From Micromonospora narathiwatensis (lineage in GTDB: Bacteria > Actinomycetota > Actinomycetes > Mycobacteriales > Micromonosporaceae): a DNA stretch of 64,000 nt. Of the stretch, positions 41,766-49,531 are shown one piece after another (the stretch's first letter is position 1; each line of letters starts with the position of its first letter). The notes under the pieces are model-generated. The model saw only the letters and a program-made list of their open reading frames with translations. It had not been told where the DNA came from and did no database searches. The stretch covers positions 2,356,001 to 2,420,000 of the forward strand of contig NZ_LT594324.1 of the NCBI RefSeq assembly GCF_900089605.1, read 5' to 3'. Made by a program: the position numbers and the translations under genes.

Positions 41766-42645
41766 GCCGCATCTCCCCGATGATCCGCTTGATCATGTCC
41801 TTCGATTCTGCCTCACCTAACGTGAGGGCCTCTACACCATTCCAGGTGTTCTGGTAGGCCGCGAGTTCGTCGGGCTTGTCGAGGTAGAGCGCCCCGGTCA
41901 GCGATTCGCTGTAGACGACGGATGGTTCGGGTGCTGTTCGTCCCCCCTTCGTGGCGGGAAAGTCGAGGATGACGAAGGATCCGGCTACCGCCCCGGGGTG
42001 CGGCCCCGCGGCAAGCGGCACCACGCGCACCGACACGTTCGCCAGCTCGGAGGCTTCGAGCAGGTGGCTGAGCTGACCGGTCATGACGGAGGAACCGCCA
42101 ACCGGCCGACGGAGCACAGCTTCGGATAGGGCGACCTCCAGCCGTGGCGGCTTCGGTAGGCGCCGCGTCAACAGACTCTGTCGCTGCATGCGCACCTCAA
42201 CGGCGCGCTCCCGTTCCTCGCTGCTGAGCCGGCTGCCTGGGTGGTACAACCCCAGCGCGTACTGCCGGGTCTGAAGCAGGCCGGGGATCAGGGACTCGTC
42301 GTAGCGGCGGAGGCGGGCGGCGGCGGATTCGAGGCCGACGTACAGCTCGAACCAGCTCGGCACCGCGTCCCCGTACGCGTGCCACCAGCCCTTCGACTTC
42401 GTCTCGGCGGCCAGGCCCCTCATCGCGTCGGTCATCTCGGCCGAGACGCCGTACAGCTCGCACATCGCCTTGACGTCGAGCACTCGGACCGCACCCAGGC
42501 CGCACTCGATCCGCCAGATCTTCTGCCGGCTGTATTCGAGTGCCTCGGCGGCGGCGTCGAGCGTCACGCCGGCCTCGGTGCGGTACTGGCGCAGCAGCCG
42601 GCCGAGCTGCCGGCGCGGCACGGTCGATCCGATGTCCTCAGCCAT
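41758..42645 (-). CDS. XRE-family transcriptional regulator with DUF5753 domain
   Basis: A 295-residue regulator very similar to the one at 28618 (MAEDIGSTVPRRQLGRLLRQ; SRQKIWRIECGLGAVRVLDV; WFELYVGLESAAARLRRYDE; SVRVVPLAAGPHPGAVAGSF). The HTH is at the N-terminus, DUF5753 at the C-terminus. Its promoter region contains a 20-nt sequence shared with the upstream region of the Rad50-like ATPase operon. Regulators of this type usually respond to developmental or metabolic signals through DUF5753; the ligand is unknown. Confidence 0.93.
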   Translation of the reverse strand: MAEDIGSTVPRRQLGRLLRQYRTEAGVTLDAAAEALEYSRQKIWRIECGLGAVRVLDVKAMCELYGVSAEMTDAMRGLAAETKSKGWWHAYGDAVPSWFELYVGLESAAARLRRYDESLIPGLLQTRQYALGLYHPGSRLSSEERERAVEVRMQRQSLLTRRLPKPPRLEVALSEAVLRRPVGGSSVMTGQLSHLLEASELANVSVRVVPLAAGPHPGAVAGSFVILDFPATKGGRTAPEPSVVYSESLTGALYLDKPDELAAYQNTWNGVEALTLGEAESKDMIKRIIGEMRHD

Positions 42646-42679
42646 TCGAACACTCCCCGGTTCCGTCCTGCAACGCTGC

Positions 42680-42699
42680 GTGACGTCGCCCTGTAACTG
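42680..42699. promoter_or_regulatory. 20-nt promoter motif shared with the Rad50-like ATPase operon
   Basis: GTGACGTCGCCCTGTAACTG agrees at 17 of 20 positions with 12146-12165. It lies 35 nt upstream of the XRE regulator start and runs into TGTA-N5-TACA (42692-42704), an inverted repeat that may be the regulator's own operator. The same site upstream of the ATPase operon would put that operon under this or the paralogous regulator. Confidence 0.45.
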
Positions 42700-42913
42700 C
42701 TACACGTTTCAGTAAAGAAAGTCAATGCATCTGGCGAGAAATCCGCTGTGGAACGTTGCGTTGCTGCGTCCCAGTGTCACAAGCTGACCACAGAGAGCCG
42801 TGTCGTCGTACCGCTGAACGGAGCTGCGGCGGCAGGGCCGGGGTGGGTCGGCCGTGCGGGGAGGGCGGGCGACCCACCCCATCCAACCCCCACCGCGAGA
42901 GGCAGGCGACCGC

Positions 42914-43216
42914 ATGAACGTCCGCAACCAGCGACCGACGCCCGGGAGCGGTGGCACGACTTACCGCTCCACCGCGTACACCGGTCTGCTGCCGTGGCAG
43001 GTGCGTGAGCGCCGGTTCAAGCCCGTCGGACTCGGACGCCGTGGCCTGGACCCCGACGACGTGTACGCCTTCCTCGACCGGGTCGCCCGCGACCTGGCCG
43101 CCGTCCACGCCGCCCTGGCCGGCAGCCGCCGGGAGACCGCCGCGATCAAGGACGCGTTGCGCCGCTGGCAGTCCGAGCACGCCCGCGCCCGCGACGCCCG
43201 GGAAGACGCGCGGTGA
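42914..43216 (+). CDS. DivIVA-like domain protein, 100 aa
   Basis: A small protein with RRFKPVGLGRRGLDPDDVYA followed by FLDRVARDLAAVHAALAGSR, the F-x-x-x-x-x-GYD/LxxxDVxxFLDxVxxDL pattern of the DivIVA N-terminal domain, and then a charged helix. It may bind membranes or act as a small scaffold. The ATG at 42914 follows GGCAGGCG. Its stop overlaps the next start (GTGA), so the two are co-translated. It is divergent from the XRE regulator. Confidence 0.75.
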   Translation: MNVRNQRPTPGSGGTTYRSTAYTGLLPWQVRERRFKPVGLGRRGLDPDDVYAFLDRVARDLAAVHAALAGSRRETAAIKDALRRWQSEHARARDAREDAR

Positions 43217-43464
43217 GCCAGCGGTACGTCGTCCACCTGCCGGTTGTCGCCGCCGACCTGCCGGCCGCGCAGCGCCTGGCCCGGGTCATCGGCCGCTGGC
43301 TACTCGTGCTGCCGCAGGCCGACCCGGGGGAGGCCACGGTCTCCGCGGAGGACGACCAGAACGTGCGCTACCGGGTTTTCTGCGACCTGCGGATGCCCGG
43401 CGGCCGGCGTTGCCTGCTCCGCGCCGACCACGACGGCCCCTGTACCCGCCGTCTGCGCCGCTGA
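43213..43464 (+). CDS. 83-aa protein of unknown function, paralogue A
   Basis: It starts at GTG and reads SQRYVVHLPVVAADLPAAQR, with a C-terminal part containing two Cys (VFCDLRMPGGRRCLLRADHD and GPC). A nearly identical protein is encoded at 44813-45064. It overlaps the DivIVA-like gene by 4 nt. The word CDL-N6-RRCLLRADHDGPC with a conserved His could be a zinc site. No family was recognised; the pair with a DivIVA-like gene looks like a conserved unit. Confidence 0.75.
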   Translation: MSQRYVVHLPVVAADLPAAQRLARVIGRWLLVLPQADPGEATVSAEDDQNVRYRVFCDLRMPGGRRCLLRADHDGPCTRRLRR

Positions 43465-43497
43465 CCTACCCGGCGATGCCTGTCCGGCAACTCGCAG

Positions 43498-43664
43498 CGG
43501 GTCCGCCGCTGGCTCAGGCGGCTGGCGAGATCCTCTGCGTCGAACATCTTGCCGATTTCGTCGTCGCGGGTCACCTCGTAGCCGCGCTGGCGGAGCTTCG
43601 CCAACAGCGCGACCGTCCCGGTCCGCCGGAATATCGACGATGTCGCGGTAGCGAGCGTTGTAAT
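43498..43664 (-). pseudogene. decayed gene remnant, unknown family
   Basis: On the minus strand two adjacent frames give good coding-like sequence that joins if one base is adjusted near 43610: NARYRDIVDIPADRDG in one frame and VALLAKLRQRGYEVTRDDEI then GKMFDAEDLASRLSQ in the next. Neither has a complete gene around it. This is best read as a frameshifted fragment of a gene lost from here. The family was not recognised. Confidence 0.45.
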
Positions 43665-43948
43665 TCGCCCGATGAGGATGAGGCAGCGTCACCCCCAGTG
43701 CTGTCGAGGTGCCGTTCGCTCGGCGGCCGGTTGAGGCGAGGTTTGCATGACCGCTCTTCTGGCCGGGTAGGCCCGTTCGAGCACGTCGTGACGCTGCCGG
43801 GCGACGTCGAGCAAACAGCGGACGCGAGCCTCCGGCCGGGAGTTGCCGTACGTGCAGACATGGCGCAACTGAACCCAACCGCGGCGCCCTAAGGTCAGGG
43901 GCTCGTAACGGCCTGTTCGACGGCGATCCGGCCGGAGAGGAGCATCAG

Positions 43949-44359
43949 GTGGAATACCAGGACTTCATCAACGCGGTGGCCACGCGGGCGAAGGTGTCGA
44001 CCGATCAGGCGGCGACACTCACCGGCGCGACGCTGGAGATATTGGCAGATCGGATCACCGCCGGCCAGGCTGAGGACCTTGCCTACCAGCTTCCGGACGA
44101 ACTGGCCGGTCACCTGCGCAGACCGCTTGGACGGGAACGTGCCACGTCGTTTGGGCTTGACGAGTTCGTGCGGCGGGTGGGGGACCGCCCGAACGTCGAC
44201 CGTGCGCTCGCCGGTGCCGCTGTCCCCGCGGTGCTCACCACGCTACGGGAGGCGGTTACCCGTGACGAATTCGAGAACGCGGCGGCCCAGCTTTCGAAGG
44301 AGTTCTGGCAGGTGATCGAACCGGTGGGTGTCGGTGGCGGGCGGCGCCCCGGCTCGTAG
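43949..44359 (+). CDS. DUF2267 family protein
   Basis: A 136-residue protein with GTG start (VEYQDFINAVATRAKVSTDQ) and GGAGAGG upstream. The words ATLTGATLEILADRITAGQA, LAYQLPDELAGHLRRP and FGLDEFVRRVGDRPNVDRAL match DUF2267, a helical protein family common in actinobacteria and proteobacteria, of unknown function though often linked to stress. It stands alone, with decayed genes on both sides. Confidence 0.85.
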   Translation: MEYQDFINAVATRAKVSTDQAATLTGATLEILADRITAGQAEDLAYQLPDELAGHLRRPLGRERATSFGLDEFVRRVGDRPNVDRALAGAAVPAVLTTLREAVTRDEFENAAAQLSKEFWQVIEPVGVGGGRRPGS

Positions 44360-44505
44360 CCAGCACAGTTGAGGCAGGAGCAGTGCGCCACTGGCGAAAG
44401 GTTGCGCCTGACCAGGCGCGCGCCCGCGACGCACACCCGCGCGTCGGGCAGGCTAGCTCCTCGGCGTTGCCCGCCAACACCACGGTGATTCCCGACGCGG
44501 CAGGA

Positions 44506-44547
44506 AGCTGTCCCCGCCCCGCCCCGCCGGGCGGAGCGGGAACAGCT
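44506..44547 (-). terminator. long hairpin terminator retained behind a broken gene
   Basis: AGCTGT (44506-44511) and ACAGCT (44542-44547) close an almost perfect GC-rich hairpin of about 19 bp with two mismatches. On the minus strand it begins 9 nt after the stop of the broken gene at 44556, so it was that gene's terminator. Confidence 0.6.
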
Positions 44548-44555
44548 AAGAGCGG

Positions 44556-44809
44556 TCAGTTCAGCCGTACGGATGCCGTATCGAGGCCGCCGCGAACGCT
44601 GACTGCCTTCACCGTGGCGGTGTTGCCGCCGGTCTGGACCACTCGGAGGCGAAACTTGTCGCCGCCGTTCCAGATCTCGTCGCCGTATCAGACCGCGCCG
44701 TACCGAAAGTAGCCGACGTCGGGGCCGTGGCCGAACAGCGGCGTCGGCTGGCCACCATTGCGTGTGGCGTAGTCGATGTAGACGCTGACTGACTCCTTAC
44801 CCTGGGCGA
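44556..44809 (-). pseudogene. C-terminal remnant of a gene, broken by an internal stop and a duplication
   Basis: The minus strand reads AQGKESVSVYIDYATRNGGQ, continues PTPLFGHGPDVGYFRYGAV, then an in-frame TGA, then YGDEIWNGGDKFRLRVVQTG and ends LDTASVRLN before a stop followed by a strong hairpin. The continuity on both sides of the TGA shows a once intact gene. The 5' part is missing: it ends exactly where the duplicated 83-aa gene begins (44809). The sequence looks like the beta-rich end of an exported protein, but no family was recognised. Confidence 0.65.
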
Positions 44810-44812
44810 GCG

Positions 44813-45064
44813 GTGAGCCGGCGGTACGTCGTCCACCTGCCGGTCGTCGCCGCCGACCTGCCCGCCGCGCAGCGTCTGACCCGGGTGGTCGGCCGTTGGC
44901 TGCTGGTGCTGCCGCACGCCGACGCGGGGGAGACCACCGTCTCCGCCGAGGACGACCAGAACGTACGCCATCGGGTCTTCTGCGACCTGCTGATGCCCGG
45001 CGGCCGGCGGTGCCTGCTCCGCGCCGACCACGACGGCCCCTGCGCCCGCCGCCTCCGCCGTTGA
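44813..45064 (+). CDS. 83-aa protein of unknown function, paralogue B
   Basis: The protein is nearly identical to the one at 43213 (SRRYVVHLPVVAADLPAAQR; VFCDLLMPGGRRCLLRADHD). DNA similarity begins at GCGGTGAGCC, at 44809, immediately before the start codon, so this copy lacks the DivIVA-like partner and the ribosome site of the first copy. It cuts the pseudogene on the other strand. It may be silent or use a leaderless message. The duplication looks recent. Confidence 0.65.
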   Translation: MSRRYVVHLPVVAADLPAAQRLTRVVGRWLLVLPHADAGETTVSAEDDQNVRHRVFCDLLMPGGRRCLLRADHDGPCARRLRR

Positions 45065-45154
45065 CCGATCGTCGGATCGGCGTGGTATCCGTTGCAGGCG
45101 GGTCATGTGAACGCCGAGTTCGATAGCGGCGTGGTAATTCAAGAACGAAATCGG

Positions 45155-45169
45155 TACCGTGTCCCGGTG
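45155..45169 (+). promoter_or_regulatory. leaderless promoter of the PPOX-family gene
   Basis: TACCGT (45155-45160) fits the actinobacterial -10 consensus TAnnnT and lies 6 nt before a GTG (45167). This spacing places the transcription start at the start codon, giving a leaderless mRNA, and decides the start of the following gene. Confidence 0.5.
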
Positions 45170-45808
45170 ACCTTCAGGGAGACGGAACGCACCCGGCACC
45201 GTCGACTGCGGGAGCAGGGCAGCCTGAACCGGGCTGACCTCGACGCGATCCTCACCGCCGGCTTCGTCTGTCATCTCGGGGTCGTGATCGACGGCTGCCC
45301 GATGGTGGTGCCCACCGTCTACGGCGTGGCGCCCGGCGGCGATGTGGTGTTCTTCCACGGTTCGGTGGCCAGCCGAAGCCTCGTCCAGTCACCCACGGCC
45401 ACCGTGTGTCTGACCGTCACCCACGTCGACGGACTGGTGCTGGCCCGGTCCGTGTTCGAGCACGGCGTCAACTACCGCAGCGCGATGATCTACGGGACGC
45501 CAAGGCTGATCACCGACCCCGAGGAGAAGCTGGCCGGCCTGCGCCAGCTCACCGAGCACATCGCGGCCGGGCAGTGGGACTACGCCCGCCAGCCCAACCG
45601 CAGGGAACTGGCGGCCACGGCGTTGCTCGCCCTCGACGTGGCCGAGGCGTCGGTGAAGATCCGCACCGGTCCGCCCGACGACGGCGACGGACCCGACGCG
45701 GGGCTGCCGGTCTGGGCCGGTGTCCGCCCACTGCGGACGGTCTGGGGCGAGCTGGAGCCTGACCCGTCGCTGGCCCCCGGCATCGACGTACCCGACCACC
45801 TGCGCTGA
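45167..45808 (+). CDS. pyridoxamine 5'-phosphate oxidase (PPOX) family flavoprotein
   Basis: A 213-residue protein: VTFRETERTRHRRLREQGSL, then AGFVCHLGVVIDGCPMVVPT and VVFFHGSVASRSLVQ, the split-barrel FMN-binding pattern of this family; ITDPEEKLAGLRQLTEHIAA is the usual helix. It binds FMN or F420 and may reduce or oxidise a small molecule. Start GTG 45167 was preferred to the longer frame beginning at 45092 because a -10 box lies 6 nt upstream and the domain begins there. It is convergent with the tryptophan-modifying operon, so a shared pathway is possible but unproven. Confidence 0.85.
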   Translation: MTFRETERTRHRRLREQGSLNRADLDAILTAGFVCHLGVVIDGCPMVVPTVYGVAPGGDVVFFHGSVASRSLVQSPTATVCLTVTHVDGLVLARSVFEHGVNYRSAMIYGTPRLITDPEEKLAGLRQLTEHIAAGQWDYARQPNRRELAATALLALDVAEASVKIRTGPPDDGDGPDAGLPVWAGVRPLRTVWGELEPDPSLAPGIDVPDHLR

Positions 45809-45815
45809 CGTTCGG

Positions 45816-45847
45816 CCGCCGGCGGCGGTGGACCCCGCCGCCGGCGG
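45816..45847. terminator. bidirectional hairpin terminator between convergent operons
   Basis: CCGCCGGCGGCGG (45816-45828) pairs perfectly over 13 bp with CCGCCGCCGGCGG (45835-45847) around TGGACC. It lies 8 nt after the PPOX gene stop and 6 nt after the methyltransferase stop on the other strand. Confidence 0.7.
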
Positions 45848-45852
45848 GCAGG

Positions 45853-46884
45853 TCAACGCGCTGTCTCCGGCTTGTACGCGGTGACCAGCTCCCAGGCGCC
45901 GGACAGCACCGCCACCCGCTCGAAGCCGACCTCCTTGAGCAGCCCGGTGTAGAACTCGACCTCCCGCAGCCGGCTCACGCAGCTGTCGACGCCGATCAGG
46001 AAGTAGCTCCAGAAGAACTGCATCGCCAGGCGGTCCGGGGTGCGGAACTCCTCGCCGATCACCAGCAGCCCACCCGGTTCCAACGCCGCGTACGCCTTCT
46101 CGACCAGGCGGCGGGCCACCTCGTTGGGCCAGTCGTGCAGCACCCGGACGAACGACATGGCGTCGTACCCCGCCGGGAGCGGCTCGGCGAGGAAGTCGCC
46201 GCCGACGAAGCCCAACCGGTCCGGGTGTCCCCGGTCGACCCGGGTGGCCCGCACCAGCGGTTCCACCGCCGGCAGGTTGTAGACGTCGGCCCGCAGCCCG
46301 GGGGCGCTGTCGAGCAGGTGCGCGGCGAGCGTGCCGTCGCCGCCGCCCACGTCCAGCAGGCGCCGCCGGTCCGACCACAGCCGGTCGGCGTGCCGCCGGG
46401 TCGTCTCGATCACCGGGCCGAGCCCGACGGCCATGCTGCGTTCGAAGTCGGCGGTCTGCTCGTCGGTCTGCGGCGGCCACGCGAAGTCGTCGTCGCTCAT
46501 GCTGACCTCGCCGCGCAGGCTCTCGGCCAGCCGGCCGTGCAGCCGCCGCCACGGGTAGCGGTCCCGGTCCCGTTCCTGCGCGTTCGGGCCGACCACCGCC
46601 ACGACCGCTTCGCGCAGCCCGGGCACCGCCCGGTAGCTGACGGTGGCGATGTCGTCGCCGGATTCGCTGCGGGTGAGGAAGCCGAGGCTCTCCAGGCAGT
46701 CGAGGAACTTGTACAGCCGCAGCGGCCGTACCCCGAACCGGGCGGCCAGCGCGTCGAGGCGGGCCGGCCCGGGCTCCAACGCGTCGAGCAACCCCATGGT
46801 GAGCGCGGTCTCCAGCACGTCCATGGCCTTGGGGCCGTTGGCGAGCAGGCTCATCAGTGCCCGCGGCGACAGGGTGACGGTCAT
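45853..46884 (-). CDS. O-methyltransferase, family 2 (SAM-dependent)
   Basis: A 343-residue protein with the two-part layout of plant/actinobacterial O-methyltransferases: an N-terminal dimerisation and winged-helix region (MDVLETALTMGLLDALEPGP, DALAARFGVRPLRLYKFLDC) and a C-terminal Rossmann domain with motif I LLDVGGGDGTLAAHLL, then FVGGDFLAEPLPAGYD and FVRVLHDWPNEVARRL (the HDW region). It transfers methyl from SAM to a hydroxyl or carbon of an aromatic product. It is the last gene of a four-gene operon and overlaps the PLP enzyme by 4 nt (ATGA). With a TDO and a kynureninase-like enzyme upstream, an anthranilate or kynurenine derivative is a plausible substrate. Confidence 0.85.
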   Translation of the reverse strand: MTVTLSPRALMSLLANGPKAMDVLETALTMGLLDALEPGPARLDALAARFGVRPLRLYKFLDCLESLGFLTRSESGDDIATVSYRAVPGLREAVVAVVGPNAQERDRDRYPWRRLHGRLAESLRGEVSMSDDDFAWPPQTDEQTADFERSMAVGLGPVIETTRRHADRLWSDRRRLLDVGGGDGTLAAHLLDSAPGLRADVYNLPAVEPLVRATRVDRGHPDRLGFVGGDFLAEPLPAGYDAMSFVRVLHDWPNEVARRLVEKAYAALEPGGLLVIGEEFRTPDRLAMQFFWSYFLIGVDSCVSRLREVEFYTGLLKEVGFERVAVLSGAWELVTAYKPETAR

Positions 46885-48059
46885 CGGCCCAGCTCCTTCT
46901 CCAGCGCGTCCATGAACGCGTCGACCTCGTCGAGGGTGTTGTAGACGTGCGGACCGACCCGCAGGTAGCCCCGCCAACTGCAGATCATGTTCCGCTCGGC
47001 CAGCCGCCGCTTGACCGCCTCGCCGTCGGCGACGTCGAGGCACACCACGCCGCCGCGCCGGTGCGGTTCGGTGGGGCTGACCACGTCGATGTCGGCCGCC
47101 GCGGCGCGGTCCAGGACGCGCTGGGTCAGGGCCAGCGAGTGCCGTCGGATGGCGTCGACGCCCACCCCCGCCAGCAGGTCCAGGCCGACCTGGGAGACCA
47201 GCGAGGTGAGCGGGTACGGCGTCCCGCCGGCGAACCGTTGCGCGCCGGGCGCCCAGCCGGTGGACGGCAGGAAGGTCAGCGCCCGGTCTCCGGCCTGCCA
47301 GCCGGTCGCCGCCGGCTCCAGCTCCGCCACCAGGTCCGGCCGTACGTACAGGAAGGCGGTGCCGACGCCGCAGAGCCACTTGTGCGCGCCGCCGAGGACG
47401 ACGTCGACGCCGAGCGCGGTCACGTCCAGCGGAACCACCCCGACGGTCTGGAAGGCGTCCACGACCACCAGGGCGCCGACCTCGTGGGCGCGGTCGACCA
47501 GCCGAGGCAGGTCGATGGTGGCGCCGGAGGTGAAGCTGGCGTGTGACACGCACACCAGCAGCGTCCGCTCGTCGATGCGTGCCGCCAGGGCGTCCTCGTC
47601 GAACCGCGGCCCGCCGGTGCCGACGACGTCGAGGCGGGCGCCGTAGCGGCGGAACGCGTTCCAGATGAACGGCACGGTCGGATATTCGAGGTCGGTGGTG
47701 ACGATCCGGTCGCGCGGCGGACGGTAGTCGAAGCAGGACGCGATCCGGGCGAGCAGCGTGCTGAGGTTCGCGTCGGTGATCACGCTGCCCGGGGGCGCGC
47801 CGAGGAGGGCGGCCACCGAGTCGGCGTACCGGTCGAGGCCGACGTGCCAGCCCTGCCAGACGTCGTCGCGCCAGGTGCGCAGCGTCTCCCAGTAGCCGCC
47901 GAGCACCTGTTCGACGCCCCTGGGTACCGTGCCGGTGGAGTTGTTGTTCAGATAGACGCAGTCGGCCAGCAGCGGAAACTCGGCGCGTAGGGCCGCGTGC
48001 GCGGTGGCGTCCAGGCATTCGGGCCGGTGGCGGTCGGGGGCCAGGTCGGGTCCGCTCAC
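46881..48059 (-). CDS. kynureninase-like class V aminotransferase-fold PLP enzyme
   Basis: A 392-residue PLP-dependent enzyme. The PLP lysine is K227 in GGAHKWLCG; other hallmarks are YLNNNSTGTVPRGV near the N-terminus, ITDANLSTLLARIASCFDYR, CVSHASFTSGATIDL and VVVDAFQTVGVVPLDV. The fold is that of cysteine desulphurases and kynureninases. Given a TDO gene in the same operon, cleavage of kynurenine or a derivative is the best guess, but a desulphurase or epimerase-like role cannot be excluded. GTG 48059 overlaps the preceding stop (GTGA); its own end overlaps the methyltransferase. Confidence 0.8.
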   Translation of the reverse strand: MSGPDLAPDRHRPECLDATAHAALRAEFPLLADCVYLNNNSTGTVPRGVEQVLGGYWETLRTWRDDVWQGWHVGLDRYADSVAALLGAPPGSVITDANLSTLLARIASCFDYRPPRDRIVTTDLEYPTVPFIWNAFRRYGARLDVVGTGGPRFDEDALAARIDERTLLVCVSHASFTSGATIDLPRLVDRAHEVGALVVVDAFQTVGVVPLDVTALGVDVVLGGAHKWLCGVGTAFLYVRPDLVAELEPAATGWQAGDRALTFLPSTGWAPGAQRFAGGTPYPLTSLVSQVGLDLLAGVGVDAIRRHSLALTQRVLDRAAAADIDVVSPTEPHRRGGVVCLDVADGEAVKRRLAERNMICSWRGYLRVGPHVYNTLDEVDAFMDALEKELGR

Positions 48060-49531
48060 TCGGGGGAGCCTCCAGTCGGGTCGGTCGGGGACGGGCGGGG
48101 ACCGTCGGGTACGGCGGTGAAGACCGGGATGGCGCGGGTCGCGGCGAGGTAGGGGGTGCCCTCGGTGTAGCCGGTGCCGGGGCGGGGGCCGAGCATCCGG
48201 GTCGCCAGCCGGTGGTGCGTACGCCGCCACTGGAGCACGGCCTCGGCGAACGCCCGCATCCGCCGCTGCACCAGGTCGCGGTCCGGGCCGTCGAGCCGGC
48301 CGTCGCGTACCGCCGCCCGGAAGGCGTCGTCCACGGACGGCTGCCCGGCCCGTACCCGGTCGCGGACCTCCGGCACCGACCGGTACGCGGCCGAGTCCAG
48401 TCGCACCCCCTCCGGGGTACGGCACAGCGACTCCATGAGCTTGTAGGAACGGGACTGGATGGCACTGGCCCCTTCGGTGTACTGCCGGAAGGTCCGGAAC
48501 GACTCCGGTTGCATGGTGGCCAGCAGCGAGAAGAGCGGGCTCGCGGTGGTGAGCTGGCCGCTGGCGTACGCCAGTCGGTCGGCCGCCGGTCGCGCGTGGC
48601 CGGCGGACAGCGCGGCGATCGTGGCGCGCAGCTCGTCGACGAGGCCCGCGAAGAGACACTCGTACGCCTGGAGCACCCGGATGAACAGGTACTCGTCGTG
48701 CGACACGTAGACCGGCAGCATGCTCAGCCGCAGAACGAGCTCCCGTACGCTGTCCTGGTCGGCGGTGATGCCGGCGTGCAGCGCGGCTGCCGCGGCCGGC
48801 GGCTCCCGGTCGGCGGGCGGCTCGGCCAGCCCGAGGCGGGCCACTGTGGAGGAGACGGCCCGTACCCCGAGCCGGCAGCGTTTGACCACCAGTTCCGGCG
48901 TCGGACGCTGCTCGGGCAGCAGGTCGGTGGCCCCGGACGCCGCGGCCAACTCGAAGGCCAGCGCGTCGGCGACCAGGCCGACGAGGAGCCGGTCGCGTCC
49001 CTGCCGCACGCCGGCCGGGTCGACGTCCCAGCCGGCTCCGTCGCCCTCCCCGGGTGGTTGGAAGTCCTCCCCAGGCGGTCGCCGGTCCTCCCCGCGCGGC
49101 CCGGAGCCCTGGCCCGGCAGCCCGGCGTCCGGCCCGTCGGGCCGCCCGAGCAGGCGGAGTCCCAGGTAGGTCCGGTAGTCGTAGCGACCGTCCCACTTGT
49201 CGAGCGCGACGTCGAGGAAGTCGGCCAGGAGGCGGGTGCCGGCACCGAGGCCGGTCGCCGTGGTGTCGGCCCCGGTTGGGGTCACCCGCGCCCGGACCTC
49301 GTCGAGCAGGGCGAGCAGTTCCTTTTCGACAAAGTGTTTACCGACCCGGTGGAACCTTTCCAGCACGGCGGCGTACGGGAAACGATCGGGGTCTGACGTG
49401 CCGGACAGCCAACTCGTCAGCTCGCGCACGAACGCACCTCGACATTTCCTTCCGGTAAATTGCGGGGGAGGGGGCTTGGCAATTCCGGGGCGGGTCCGAG
49501 TGTCAGGGGCGGGAGGGGTGATAATTGTCAC
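48056..49531 (-). CDS. tryptophan 2,3-dioxygenase-superfamily heme protein, enlarged
   Basis: A 491-residue protein whose C-terminal half has the TDO pattern: FRTFRQYTEGASAIQSRSYK, LMESLCRTPEGVRL and QWRRTHHRLATRMLGPRPGT, where the WRxxHxxxAxRMxG-x-x-x-GTG word carries the heme-ligand His. The N-terminal half is longer than in TDO and has a Gly/Pro-rich insert near 130-165. Related heme proteins of this superfamily hydroxylate or oxygenate amino-acid-derived aromatics in natural product pathways. It overlaps the TDO gene by 29 nt and the PLP enzyme by 4 nt. The start (GTG 49531) is uncertain because the first 25 residues are Pro-rich. Confidence 0.75.
   Translation of the reverse strand: MTIITPPAPDTRTRPGIAKPPPPQFTGRKCRGAFVRELTSWLSGTSDPDRFPYAAVLERFHRVGKHFVEKELLALLDEVRARVTPTGADTTATGLGAGTRLLADFLDVALDKWDGRYDYRTYLGLRLLGRPDGPDAGLPGQGSGPRGEDRRPPGEDFQPPGEGDGAGWDVDPAGVRQGRDRLLVGLVADALAFELAAASGATDLLPEQRPTPELVVKRCRLGVRAVSSTVARLGLAEPPADREPPAAAAALHAGITADQDSVRELVLRLSMLPVYVSHDEYLFIRVLQAYECLFAGLVDELRATIAALSAGHARPAADRLAYASGQLTTASPLFSLLATMQPESFRTFRQYTEGASAIQSRSYKLMESLCRTPEGVRLDSAAYRSVPEVRDRVRAGQPSVDDAFRAAVRDGRLDGPDRDLVQRRMRAFAEAVLQWRRTHHRLATRMLGPRPGTGYTEGTPYLAATRAIPVFTAVPDGPRPSPTDPTGGSPE

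Noticed and set aside
44609..45358. Minus-strand frame of 249 codons across the second 83-aa gene and PPOX start
   Set aside because: It is antisense to two real genes and only touches the decayed gene in a different frame.
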